Below, in pieces: positions 1-10,832 of a DNA stretch of 64,000 nt (position 1 is the stretch's first letter; every line of letters begins with the position of its first letter). The position numbers were made by a program, and so were the translations under genes. The DNA comes from Sipunculus nudus. Its lineage: Eukaryota > Annelida > Sipuncula > Golfingiida > Sipunculidae. The notes beneath the pieces were generated by a model. The model was not told the origin of the DNA and ran no database searches. It worked only from the letters and a program-made list of their open reading frames with translations. The stretch spans positions 39,766,401 to 39,830,400 of the forward strand of contig CM049317.1 of assembly GCA_026874595.1 (NCBI GenBank), read 5' to 3'.

Positions 1-1521
1 GGTGCTAATGACGACGACGACGACAGTGCTTGGTTCTTTGAGATGCTTGTGGCGGCAGCACTGCCGACGATGACAGTCACAGCAAAGCTCACTTCCTGTT
101 GGTCCGCCAATGACGACGACGACAGTGCTTGTTTCTTTGAGATGCTTGCGGGGGCAGCACTGCCGACGACGAGAGTAAAACCTTAGCTTTAACTTGCGGC
201 AATACTGACGACGATGACAACAGCAAGACCTTAGCTCCCTCCCAGTAGCATGGCCAGTGACGCGGACGACAACAGTGCTGGCCTTTTGGATAAATTGTGG
301 AAGCAGCACTGCCGATGACGACAGCAAGACCTTAGCTTCTCCTTGCGGCAATACTGACGACGACGACGACAGCAAGACCTTAGCTTCCTCAGAGAGGCTC
401 TGGCAGTGACGCAGACGACGAAAGTGCTGGCCTTTTGGATAAGTTTGTGGAGGCAGCACTGCCGATGACGATAGCAAGACCTTAGCTTCTCCTGGTGGCA
501 ATACTGACGACGACAACAGCAAGATCTTAGCTTCCTCCCAGTAGCATGGCCAGTGACGCCGACGACGACAGTGCTGGCCTCTTGGATAAATTGTGGAGGC
601 AGCACTGCCGACGACGAAAGCAAGACCTTAGCTTCTCCTTGCGGCAATACTGACGATGACAACGACAGCAAAGCTTAGCTTCCTCAGAGTAGCTCTGGCA
701 GTGACGCAGACGACGAAAGTGCTGGCCTTTTGGATAAGTTTGTGGAGGCAGCATTGCCGATGACGATAGCAAGACCTTAGCTTCTCCTGGTGGCAAAACT
801 GACGACGACAACAGTAAGACTTTAGCTTTCTCCCAGTAGCATGACCAGTGACGCCGACGACGACAGTGCTGGCCTCTTGGATACATAGTGGAGGCAGCAC
901 TGCCGACGACGACAGCAAGACCTTAGCTTCTTCTTGCGGCAATACTGACGACGACAACAACAGCAAGACCTTAGCTTCCTCAGAGTAGCTCTGGCAGTGA
1001 CGCCGACGACGACAGTGCTGGCATTTTGGATAAGTTTGTGGAGGCAGCACTGCCGATGACGACAGCAAGACCTTAGCTTCTCCTGGTGGCAATACTGACG
1101 ACGACAACAGTAAGACCTTAGCTTCTCCTGGTGGCAATACTGACGACGACAACAGTAAGACCTTAGCTTCCTCCCAGTAGCATGGCCAGTGACGCCGACG
1201 ACGACAGTGCTGGCCTCTTAGAAAAGTTTGTGGAGGTAGCACTGCTGACAACGACAGCAAGACCTCAGCTTGTCCTTTGCTTATACTGCCGACGACGACA
1301 GCAGGACCTTAGCTTCCTCCCGATAGCGCCCACCATTGATGCCGACGAAGACAGTTCTTGTTTCTATGAGATGCTTGTGGTGGCAGCACTGCCGACAACG
1401 ACAGTCACAGCAAAGCTCCCTCCCTGTTGGTTCTACCAGTGACGACGACGACGACAGTGCTTGTTTCTTTGAGATGCTTGTGGCGGCAGCACTGCCGAAG
1501 ACGATAGTCACAGCACAGTGA
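1..1521. repeat. GAC-rich minisatellite, left arm of a foldback-like structure
   Basis: This is a tandem repeat with GACGACGA tracts. The motif GCAAGACCTTAGCTT recurs near 323, 371, 473, 519, 619, 666, 769, 811, 914, 961, 1064 and 1107. The spacings alternate at about 47 and 102 bases, so the higher-order unit is about 148-150 bp. The same repeat occurs in the opposite orientation at 4310-5970. The reading frames here (for example 628-1260 minus, 210 codons) are open only because the repeat lacks stops, and they are rich in Cys, Arg and Ser runs. I treat the array as non-coding. The window starts inside it, so its left edge is unknown. Confidence 0.85.
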
Positions 1522-4260
1522 CAATATGCGACAATTAATAAGCAACAATACTGCGGCAGTGACCATGTGCAACAATTAATAAGCTACAATACAGTGACAT
1601 GTGAGACAGTTTGTGACACATTGCCTAGTGAATATCCTACTTTTGCCATAATGAGTGACAATTAATGTGCAACAATTAATAAGCTACAATACTGTTTCAG
1701 TGACAATGTGCAACAATTAATAAGCTACAATACTGTCGCGGTGACTAAGTGCGACAATTAAAAAGCTACAATACTGTCTCAGTGACACGTGAGACAGTTT
1801 GTGACATATTGCCTAATGAATATCCTACTTCTGCTATAATGTGGGACAATTAATGTGCGAGAATTAATAAGCTACAATACATTCATAGTGACTATATGCG
1901 ACAATTAATAAGCTATAATACTGTCTCAGTGACTATGGGACAAGTAATAAGCTACAATACTGTCGCAGTCACTACATGCCACAATTAATAAGCTATAATA
2001 CTGCCGCAGTGACAATGAGAGACAATTAATAAGCTACAATACTGTTGCATGCGACATTCAATAAGCTATAATACTGTCACAGTGACTATATGCGACATTC
2101 AATAAGCCATAATACTGTCACAGTGACTATATGTGACAATTAATAAGCTATAATACTGTCGCAGTGTCAATGTGCGACAATAAATAAGCTACAATACTGT
2201 CACTGTTACTATATGCGACAATTAATAAGCTATTATATTGTCACAGTGACAATGTGCGTCAATTAATAAGCTACAATACTCTCGCAGTGACTTTATGCGA
2301 CAATTAATAAGCTACAATACTGTCGCAGTCACTACATGCCACAATTAATAAGCTATAATACTGTCGCAGTGACAATGTGAGACAATTAATAAGCTAAAAT
2401 ACTGTTGTAGGGACTATATGCAACATTCAATAAGCTATAATACTGTCACAGTGACTATACGTGACAATTAATAAGCTATAATACTGTCGCAGTGACTATG
2501 TGCGACAATTAATGAGCTACAATACTGTCGCAGTGACAATGTGTGACAATTAATAAGATAGAGGGCAACAACAAACTAAGGATTTCCCCTGGCCTTGTTC
2601 ACGCCATTCAGTGAACAAGTCTGGTAGAGACTAGACGAAAGCTCTGCTTACAAATACTTTGCAAGTGAGTACTGTTAAATTGTTTCATATTTATTATAAT
2701 CAATAAGCTACAATACTGTCGCAGTGACAATGTGTGACAACTAATAAGCTACAATAATGTTGCAGTGACAATGTGTGACAAATTATAAGCTACAATACTG
2801 TCGCAGTGACAATGTGTGACAATAAATAAGCTACAATACTGTTCCAGTGAAAATGTGCAACAGTACACACCTCAGAAGATATCCTAACTCTGCGACAGCG
2901 TGCCACAATAAATAAGCTACAATACTGCCGCAGTAAATATGTGCCAGTGCGACAATTAATAAGCTATAATACTGTCTCAGTGACTATATGTGACAATTAA
3001 TAAGCTATAATACTGTTGTAGGGACTATATGCAACATTCAATAAGCTATAATACTGTCACAGTGACTATACGTGACAATTAATAAGCTATAATACTGTCG
3101 CAGTGACTATGTGCGACAATTAATGAGCTACAATACTGTCGCAGTGACAATGTGTGACAATTAATAAGATAGAGGGCAACAACAAACTAAGGATTTCCCC
3201 TGGCCTTGTTCACGCCATTCAGTGAACAAGTCTGGTAGAGACTAGACGAAAGCTCTGCTTTCAAATACTTTGCAAGTGAGTACTGTTAAATTGTTTCATA
3301 TTTATTATAATTAATAAGCTACAATACTGTCGCAGTGACAATGTGTGACAACTAATAAGCTACAATAATGTTGCAGTGACAATGTGTGACAAATTATAAG
3401 TTACAATACTGTCGCAGTGACAATGTGTGACAATTAATAAGCTACAATACTGTTCCAGTGAGAATGTGCAACAGTACACACCTCAGTAGATATCCTAACT
3501 CTGCGACAGTGTGCCACAATAAATAAGCTACAATACTGCCGCAGTAAATATGTGCCAGTGCGACAATTAATAAGCTACAATACCGTCTCAGAGACGTGCG
3601 ACATTTTGTGACACATTGCCTAGTGTATATCCTACTTCTGCGATAATGTGTGACAATTAATAAGCTACAGTATTGTCGCAGTGACAATGTGGAACAGTTT
3701 CGGACATACATCCCAGTATATATCTTACCTCAGCAACAATATGCAACAGTTTGCTAATATATACGTTGGTTAGCTACATTCTCAAGCTACCATTGTTGCA
3801 GCAACAATGTGCGATATTGGTGATACACACACCCCAGTATACATCTCACCTCTTTGACAATGTGTGACAGTTTACGACAGTTTTACTTCTGCAACAGTGT
3901 GAAACGGTTAGTTACATTCTGAACTTGCCACGTACTACTCAATACTGTCCCTGGGACAGTGTGTGATGCCAACCCCAGTATATAGGTTTCCTTCCTTAGT
4001 AAAAATGTGTGGTAAAGAATAAGCTACAAAATGTCGAAATGACAATGTGCGTCAGTTTGTCACACACACCCCAGTATATATATCTGACCACTGAGACGAG
4101 TGATGCTTAACTACACTCTTGAAGCCGACATGGACAATCAGTACTGTGGCTGCATCAGTCTGCGACACAGACCCCAGTATAAATATTCAACCTCTGCGAC
4201 TATGTGTGACAATAAATAAGTTATAACACTATGGCAGTGGCAATGTGGAACAGTTTGCGA
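1522..4260. repeat. 41-bp satellite array (core of the foldback-like structure)
   Basis: Roughly 60 degenerate copies of a 41-bp unit are present, built around AATTAATAAGCTACAATAC followed by TGTCGCAGTGACAATGTGCGAC. Some units are interrupted by longer shared inserts, for example TGAGACAGTTTGTGACA near 1602 and 1793. From about 3700 the copies become degenerate and carry recurring CACCCCAGTATATA blocks. No coding signal is seen. Confidence 0.85.
2401..3590. repeat. 611-bp tandem duplication inside the 41-bp satellite
   Basis: Landmarks recur at a fixed offset of 611 bases: ACTGTTGTAGGGACTATA at 2401 and 3012, GAGGGCAACAACAAAC at 2561 and 3172, and CAGTACACACCTCAG at 2861 and 3472. Each copy carries one unique insert of about 150 bp (2561-2700 and 3172-3311) that is not built from the 41-bp unit and contains the small inverted repeat GTTCAC/GTGAAC. 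The few mismatches suggest a recent unequal exchange. Confidence 0.85.
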
Positions 4261-4309
4261 TACACACCATTCAGTGAATACCAACTATTGGGAATATAAC
4301 ACATTGGTG

Positions 4310-5970
4310 TTATGATTTTCTTGCTGTCGTCGTAGGCGGCAGTGCTGCCTCCTCAAACTACTCAAAGAGGACAACACTTTCATTGTCAGTCACCGTCGTG
4401 ATCATTTGTGCTGCCAGCACAAACATCTCTAAGGAACAAGATCTGTAGTCGTCGGCATTGGCAGAGCTACAGGGAGGGAGCTTACTCTGACTTTTGTTGT
4501 GATCGTCAGTGGTGCCACCACAAACAATGGTAATCGGCAGTGCTTCCTCCATATCCTACTCCAAGAGACGAACACTGTCGGTGGCATCTCTGGCAGGCGC
4601 TACAGGAAGGAAGCTAAGGTCTTTCTGTTGTGGTCTTCGTCTGTATTGCTGCAAGAAGAAGCTTAGGTCTTCCTGTCGTCGTTGGCAGTGCTGCCTCCAC
4701 AAACTACTCCTAGAGGCCAACACTGTCGTCGTCCACGTCTTTGGCGGGCACTACAGGGAAAAGCTAAGGTCTTTCTGTCATCATCGTCTTCATTAGTGCT
4801 GCCACAAACATCTCCAAGTAACAAGCACTGTCGTCGTCATTGTCATTGGCAGAAGCTACAGGGAGGGAGCTATACTCGATCTGACTGTCATCAACGTCAG
4901 TGCTGCCACCACAACTGTCCTCGTCGGCAGTGATGCCTCCATAAACTACTCCAAGCGGTCAACATAGTTGTTGGCGGTGTCGTTGGCAGGCACTACAGGG
5001 AGAAAGCTACAGTCTTGCTGTCGTTAGTGCTGCCGCCACAAACATATCCAAGAAGCAAGCACTGTCGCCGTCGTCATTGGCAGAGGCAACAGGGAAGGAG
5101 CTGTGCTGTGACTGTCGTCGTCGTGATGCCTCCATAAACTACTCCAAGCGGTCAACATAGTTGTTGGCGGTGTCGTTGGCAGGCACTACAGGGAGAAAGC
5201 TACAGTCTTGCTGTCGGCAGTGCTACTGCCACAAACTACTCCAAGAGGCCAGCACTGTCGCCGTCGTCATTGGCAGAAGCAACAGGGAAGGAGCTGTGCT
5301 GTGACTGTCGTCGTCGTCAGTGCTGCTATCACAAACTGTCGTCGTCGGCAGTGTTCCTGCCACAAACTACTCCAAGAGGCCAGCACTGTCATCGTTGTCG
5401 TCACTGGCAGAAGCAACAGGGAAGCAGCTTTGCTGAGACTGTTGACGTCATCGGCAGTGCTGCCGCCACAAACTGTCGTTTTTGGCATTGCTGCCGCCAC
5501 AAACTACTCCAAGAGGCCAGCACTGTCGTCGTTGTCGTCATTGGCAGAAGCAACAGGGTAGGAGCTTTGCTGTGAGTGTCGTCCTGGTCAGTGCTGCTAC
5601 CACAAACTGTCGTCATCGGCAGTGCTGCTGCCACAAACTACCCCAAGAGGCCAGCACTGTCGTCGTCGTCGCCATTGGCAGAAGCTACAGGGAGGGAGGT
5701 TACTCTGACTGTCGTTGTCATCGTCAATGCTGCCACCACAAACTGTCGTCGTTGGCAGTGCTTCCTCAAAAAACTACTTTCGGCGGCGGGATCTGTGGCG
5801 GGTCTTTTTGTCGTCGTTGTTGTTGTGGCGGCAGCACTAACAAAGACGACGACGACAGCAAGACTGTAGCTTTCTCCTGAAGCGCCCGCCAAAGACGACG
5901 ACAGTGTTGCCCTTTTGGAGTATTATATGGAGGCATCACTGCTGACGACGACGACAGTTTGTGGTGGCAT
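4310..5970. repeat. GTC-rich minisatellite, right arm (inverted relative to 1-1521)
   Basis: This array has GTCGTCGTCGGCAGTGCTGC and CTACTCCAAGAGGCCAGCAC units. Read as the reverse complement, it matches the left array (CAGCACTGCCGACGACGACAG, and GACAGTGCTGGCCTCTTGGA-type words). The two arms thus form a large imperfect inverted repeat around the 41-bp satellite. The last 100 bases (5880-5970) return to the GAC orientation, so the outer edge is not clean. Open frames such as 5482-5880 are repeat artefacts. Confidence 0.8.
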
Positions 5971-6688
5971 CACTGACGACATCAACAACAGTCACTTGGT
6001 GGATGCCAGGGACATGGAGGTAGCCCCACGCACAAAGCACAATACCCTGAACACTAGTAATCAGCGTATACGTAGGTTGGTAAAGTTATCCACTTATATA
6101 CTTCAATGCAGTTTAGGTAATCCAAAAGTAAATGTGAATATTCCAGTATAAAATCCTAATGGCGAGTGAACAAATCACTGCCAAAGCTGACACGAGAGCT
6201 GACCACCCTGAGAACAGACGGAGCAACACTGATTTAACACGCTCTACTTATAGGCTAAAGGGGACGGTTACTGTCCGGGCGGTATCCGCATGGTCAGCCC
6301 TGCACGGGCGGTTATCGCCCAGCGCTACATCGCTGTTACAGGCCAGCGGAAAACCCCACTTACGTAAGTTAGGTACGCAGCTAACCAGGGCCTATGTGAG
6401 CAAAGGTCTCGCAAGGGTATTTGCGAGCAAAAACCTTTCGCAAATCTCTCAGAGACTGATTTTGGATGTGATCAACACTTACGCAAACTCATTAAAAGGC
6501 GCAGGGTCTCGTAAATTTGCGAATTTAAACAACCTCTCGCAGCGGCCCTCTTTTGGCACTGTCCATGCACGGAAGAGAGTCGAGACAGGTTTATGCTTAA
6601 TGATTTAATGCCAGCACAAGTCTTAATGGTTAATATAAGTATACTCTTTTCAAATAATCCCATGTGTATATATAAACATTACTTAATA
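5971..6688. other. Unassigned spacer
   Basis: No gene is recognised here. A 149-codon open frame at 6159-6608 has no recognisable domain. The stretch contains several TCGCAA/TTGCGA words at 6405-6530 (TTTGCGAGC, TTTCGCAAATC, TTTGCGAA, CTCGCAG), similar to a cluster near 21490-21640. Confidence 0.4.
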
Positions 6689-6816
6689 CTAGCAAATACC
6701 CGTGCTACGCACGGTTTGGGACGAATACAACAATCCGTACGGTGGTATCGGAAATCCACAGAATATCCGGAGATACGGAATATCACACAAATCGCGTTAC
6801 GCTATTTATATATAGA
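6689..6816 (-). mobile_element. Short non-autonomous Helitron-like element
   Basis: Read on the minus strand, the element begins with TC (6816-6815) preceded by A. It has a TCTATATATAAATAG start and ends in CTAG (6692-6689) followed by T. Just upstream of that end is a hairpin, CCGTGCGTAGCACGG (about 6700-6714). A-T target, 5' TC, 3' CTRR and a hairpin about 10 bases from the 3' end are the established signatures of Helitron rolling-circle transposons. At 128 bp it encodes nothing. A second partial copy with the same 5' end lies at 15736-15807. The assignment rests on termini only. Confidence 0.65.
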
Positions 6817-8132
6817 TTTATTATATGTATGGTGTTGTGGATAAATATATTTCGGAACGGCGTTCGGAACATGTATGGGAACAGCGTACTGTCGAACACG
6901 GTCACCCGAAACCAGTGTCTAACATGCATGTGGTGGGGATCTTTGACAAATGGTCACCTACACATGTATCATGTGACTTGGGAAACTAATCAACAATTAC
7001 ATATACATACAAAGAAACCGTTCACGGAATAGACCTTAGAAGGAAATGCAAAAATACCAGTTTTATTTGTAACAATGATGGCTATGGCTTATACGCATTA
7101 AGTATACATACTGAATGAAAGATTTAAAAGTCTTTAAAACAAAGAGCAATACATAAACGTTATTGCAAATCAGATGGCACACGCATGTAAAACAAACAAA
7201 TACCAGTACAAACGTTTTAAATATACATTTTTACAGGGGTTTTACATTTGTAACTGCAGTAATGATAAAAAAGTCTCTATGTAAAAAAAATCTTAATTCA
7301 GTATTATGAGTTTACAACTTTGGTGGTGCCACTCCACACATGTACACATCATGAATTTGATTAACATTTTATTTACATCTGTTACATAGTATAGGCCTAC
7401 ATGTGTTGGTGAATTATTTGTCAATGATCTCAATCGCATGCAAAGCCCTGCACTTCGTGCGACCAAGTGCATGCGACTGTATAAGACCAAAACAAAAATA
7501 AAAGGTATGGTTCTCAGGCACCGCATTCCCCCCCCCCACCTCCGCATAAAAAAAATATTATTTTGATTTTTATCTTTCAAGAAGATAAAATAATACCATT
7601 TTGATCAGATTTCCTTTGTTATGAATTTCTTTCGTGTTTAGCAAAATATTCTGTTATTTCCATTTTCCCCCTGATCATATGATATTTTTATCGAAACATA
7701 CAAAACAAAGGTAAAATATCGCCCGGCCTCACAGGTTTTTGAAATGTAAAGTGCCTGTGAACCATTCCTTTTTTCAGCCTATCCATTACGATTTCCTGTG
7801 ACCCGGTAGATGTGCACTCAAGCATATCAGGTCACGAAGAGGGCTCCTGCAAAACAATTCTTTCAAAGATCCCCCTTTTGAGAAGGGATCGCCGATGAGG
7901 ATTATATCGGGCAGGTCACCGCAAAATATAAGAAAACCCCAGATAGGGCCCCCGGAGTAAAACCTTGTCCCGCCATCACACACTCTATGGCCTTTGTGTT
8001 ACCAGGCCCGAAGACACAAAGAAAAGAGGCGCCCGCGGGGGATCAAATATTAAAATTAATAATTATGCAAGCAACACGCAAATATTGCAGATAAAATTGG
8101 GTGGAATCTCTTCGGACAATCCCGGAGCATAT
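6817..8132. other. Unassigned AT-rich spacer left of the BEL element
   Basis: This stretch contains a poly-C run near 7529-7537, and the longest open frames do not exceed about 95 codons and match nothing I recognise. From 7720 to 8050 the composition is more GC-rich, with small inverted repeats such as GATCCC..GGGATC near 7868-7890, but I see no gene. Confidence 0.4.
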
Positions 8133-8137
8133 GTATG
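8133..8137. repeat. Left target-site duplication GTATG of the BEL element
   Basis: The five bases GTATG directly precede the LTR start TGTAACACC. The same five bases directly follow the other LTR end at 15720-15724. A 5-bp duplication is usual for BEL/Pao integration, and it fixes both element borders. Confidence 0.9.
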
Positions 8138-9203
8138 TGTAACACCCGTAGGTGTTAGACTGCGGTATACATCCAGTCACTTCTAAAACCAGGAATCTTG
8201 ACGCGTCTGTTTGTAACTAATAGGTTTATTTCCAGGTATTCTGTCCATGCTGACAGTACAGAGATTTAGACGTTCAGACGTTAACTTCAGACGGTTTTGA
8301 CTGTAACAAACAAATAGGGATACTAAGAATAATGAAATATCAGTTAAATAACTGATATGGTAATAATAACTAAATATATTTTCCCTATAATGTTGCAATA
8401 ACATAAAAGTATTATAAACTTACAGTTGTATATGTCTGGGCAACAATGACATATTGCTATGGCTCAGTAAGACTAAGTCAGCTGAGCTATTAACTATAAT
8501 GTATCGCCGTGGCTTAGCAGGATCAAGTCAGCTAAGTTAGCAACTATGATGTGTGTAATTAACACCATTCTACAGAATATACTAGTCAAACCTGAAAGCT
8601 GAATCTAGAATACACAAATATATAATAGAACTTAAGCAACTACAGTAGTATTTAACAAATCATTGCATCTCTGACAGATTTCCATGGGATCAAAAAAAAA
8701 ACAAAACAAAGCACAAACAGTATCCATTCCTAAGTGTAACATGCAATACAGCATAATCTGAGACGCTCTGGTATCAGCACACTACCCTATATATTCACTT
8801 GGGGGAAAAACAGGGTCAGGCCATAAAGCGTACAGACTGCAAAGACCAGGGCAGCATCGTATTACGCTGTCCTGTATATAGGCTCACTAGAAAGTTACAA
8901 GGCCGAGATTAATAACACAAATCTACCATTTATCTATAAATCTACCTTAGTCAAACATATAACACACTGCCGGGAAATAATATAAGCTAATAACTTACAT
9001 TCCTGGTTCTTCTGGGGTTCCAATATGGTTTAAAATCACTTCTTTTTGGCTAAACTTCTTGAAACAAAAAACTGCGTGGCAAACCTTTACAAAAAATAAC
9101 TGCTGGGCGGAAGAGCCCACTGAGCATGCTCACAGAACAAAAAAATAGTGTCTACTCTAAACAACATATGGCAGCACATGAGAGTAGGCTCACAGGTGTA
9201 ACA
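8138..9203 (-). repeat. 3' LTR of the BEL element
   Basis: This is a 1,066-bp direct repeat of 14660-15719. Its ends are TGTAACACC and GGTGTAACA, which form an imperfect terminal inverted repeat. It carries an extra CTCACAGG near its right end relative to the other LTR. Small open frames inside it (for example 8183-8404) recur in the other LTR and are not genes. Confidence 0.93.
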
Positions 9204-9213
9204 TCCCGGCCCC
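9204..9213 (-). other. Candidate polypurine tract
   Basis: The minus-strand sequence GGGGCCGGGA lies immediately upstream of the 3' LTR, where the plus-strand primer of an LTR retrotransposon is expected. The identification is by position and composition only. Confidence 0.55.
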
Positions 9214-9422
9214 AATGCATGTTCATGGGACAATGCATTTTAAATACACTAATAACACCTGGGATAGACTACTTAATACAATACTAAACGGTATGACACA
9301 TGACATTCAATAATGGCTCAGGTATATATATTACACGTACAAATCATCAAAGGTACATTAACTCCAACAGTTCGAAGTGGCACTTAAGTGGCCATAACAA
9401 ACAGGTCCACAACTAAGTCCAT

Positions 9423-10832
9423 TTATGGTTGCTGTGTCATTGAACTCTCGAGTAAACAAATCTTGGTTACTGGTCGTTCGTAAGTCCCGAAGGCAGTGCG
9501 TACGTTGACTGAACGCACAAGTCCATCGGTTCCAAGGTAAGTATCGATAATTAGGCCTAATGACCACTGGTTTCGTGGAGTGTTCTCCTGGCATAAGATC
9601 ACTAAATCACCCTTTTGGAGGTTAGGTCTAGGTTTCAGCCATTTTTGACGTTCCTGCAAAGCAGGTAAGTACTCGCGAATCCATCGCTTCCAGAATACGT
9701 CAGCGAGGTATTGTACCTGCCTCCAGCGTCGACGATACCGGTCCTTATTGTCGAACTGTCCTGGGGGTAGAACAGGTCCTGAACGTAGTATCAACAGGTG
9801 ATTTGGCGTGAGGGGTTGATCATCTCTGGGGTCATCAGACAACTTTGTGATAGGTCGACCGTTTATTATTCCTTCTACTACAGTAAGTAAAGTCACAAGA
9901 CCTTCCTCGTCCATAGTTTGCTGTTTTACAACACCTGCCAGGACCGATCTTACAGAGCGAATCTGTCTTTCCCAAACCCCACCCATATGGGAGGCTCCTG
10001 GAGGATTAAAAATCCACTTTATTTCTCTTTTCAGGAGATGCTCGTGTATTTTGTCCTGATTCCATTCACGTATGGCTTTACGGAGCTCTGACTTTGCCCC
10101 AACAAAATTGGTACCGTTATCCGATCGGATTTCATACGGCTCCCCTCTGCGTGATATGAATCTCTCTAAAGCATTGATAAAACTATCTGTGTCCAGTGTG
10201 TGCGACACCTCAATATGGACGGCTCTAATTGCCAGGCAAGTAAATAGGCAGCCATACCTTTTTACTTCAGTTCTTCCCCTTTTTACAGTGAATGGACCAA
10301 ATTAATCTATTCCCACACGAGTGAATGGTGGTTCGTACGACACTAGTCTGGACGTAGGAAGGTCCGCCATCTGCTGTATTTCAGGTTTCCCACGTGATTT
10401 CTTGCACACAATGCAGCGTGAAAGAACCGCCTTGATTAGCCGTCATCCTCTCAGTATCCAGTACCGACGGCGTGTTTCAGCAAGTACCCGTTCAACACCA
10501 GAATGACCTGTGCGATGATGGCAGTCCTCAATGATGAGTTGGGATACATGGTGTCTATAAGGCAAGATCAGGGGGTGTTTCGTGTCGCCACTCAGATCTG
10601 ATTGTGCAAGCCTGCCTCCTACTCGCAAGACTCCTGTATCAGACTTTATAGGCTTCAACTTGCTTATGAGAGGTCTTGACTCAGCATCTTGGAGGGGTTT
10701 CTGGATGTATCTAATAATGGCTAATTCTGCATTCAGTAACTCTGAAGACGTAATTGGGCCTGTGTCTGATGTTTTTCTCAATAGCATTTGTCGAAGGCGT
10801 AGGATCCATGCTACTGCTTTCTTTAGTTTAAA
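9423..10832 (-). pseudogene. pol: BEL/Pao integrase and C-terminal DUF5641-like domain (broken by stops)
   Basis: This continues the pol frame after the first premature stop. The first segment (10787-10443) holds the HHCC zinc-binding part, seen as LIIEDCHHRTGHSGVE and, after the next stop, RCIVCKK. The catalytic core follows: the first Asp in a GID motif immediately before a TAA at 10302-10304, the second Asp in IRSDNGTNF, and the Glu in GGVWERQIRSV. The C-terminal part (RRWRQVQYLADVFWKRWIRE, GDLVILCQEN) is the domain typical of BEL/Pao integrases. All segments share one frame, so the stops look like single-base changes (TGA at 10443-10445, TAA at 10302-10304) rather than indels. Integrase would join element cDNA to host DNA, but no full-length protein can be made from this copy. 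Confidence 0.92.

Noticed and set aside
628-1260. Open frame of 210 codons on the minus strand
   Set aside because: It lies wholly inside the GAC-rich minisatellite, its residues simply repeat with the array, and overlapping frames are also open.
6159-6608. Open frame of 149 codons starting MASEQITAKA
   Set aside because: No recognisable domain, no splice or promoter context, and length not exceptional for this composition. It is kept only as a remark in the spacer entry.
8183-8404. 73-codon frame present twice (also 14705-14926)
   Set aside because: The duplication is explained by the two LTRs, so it is not evidence of a conserved gene.
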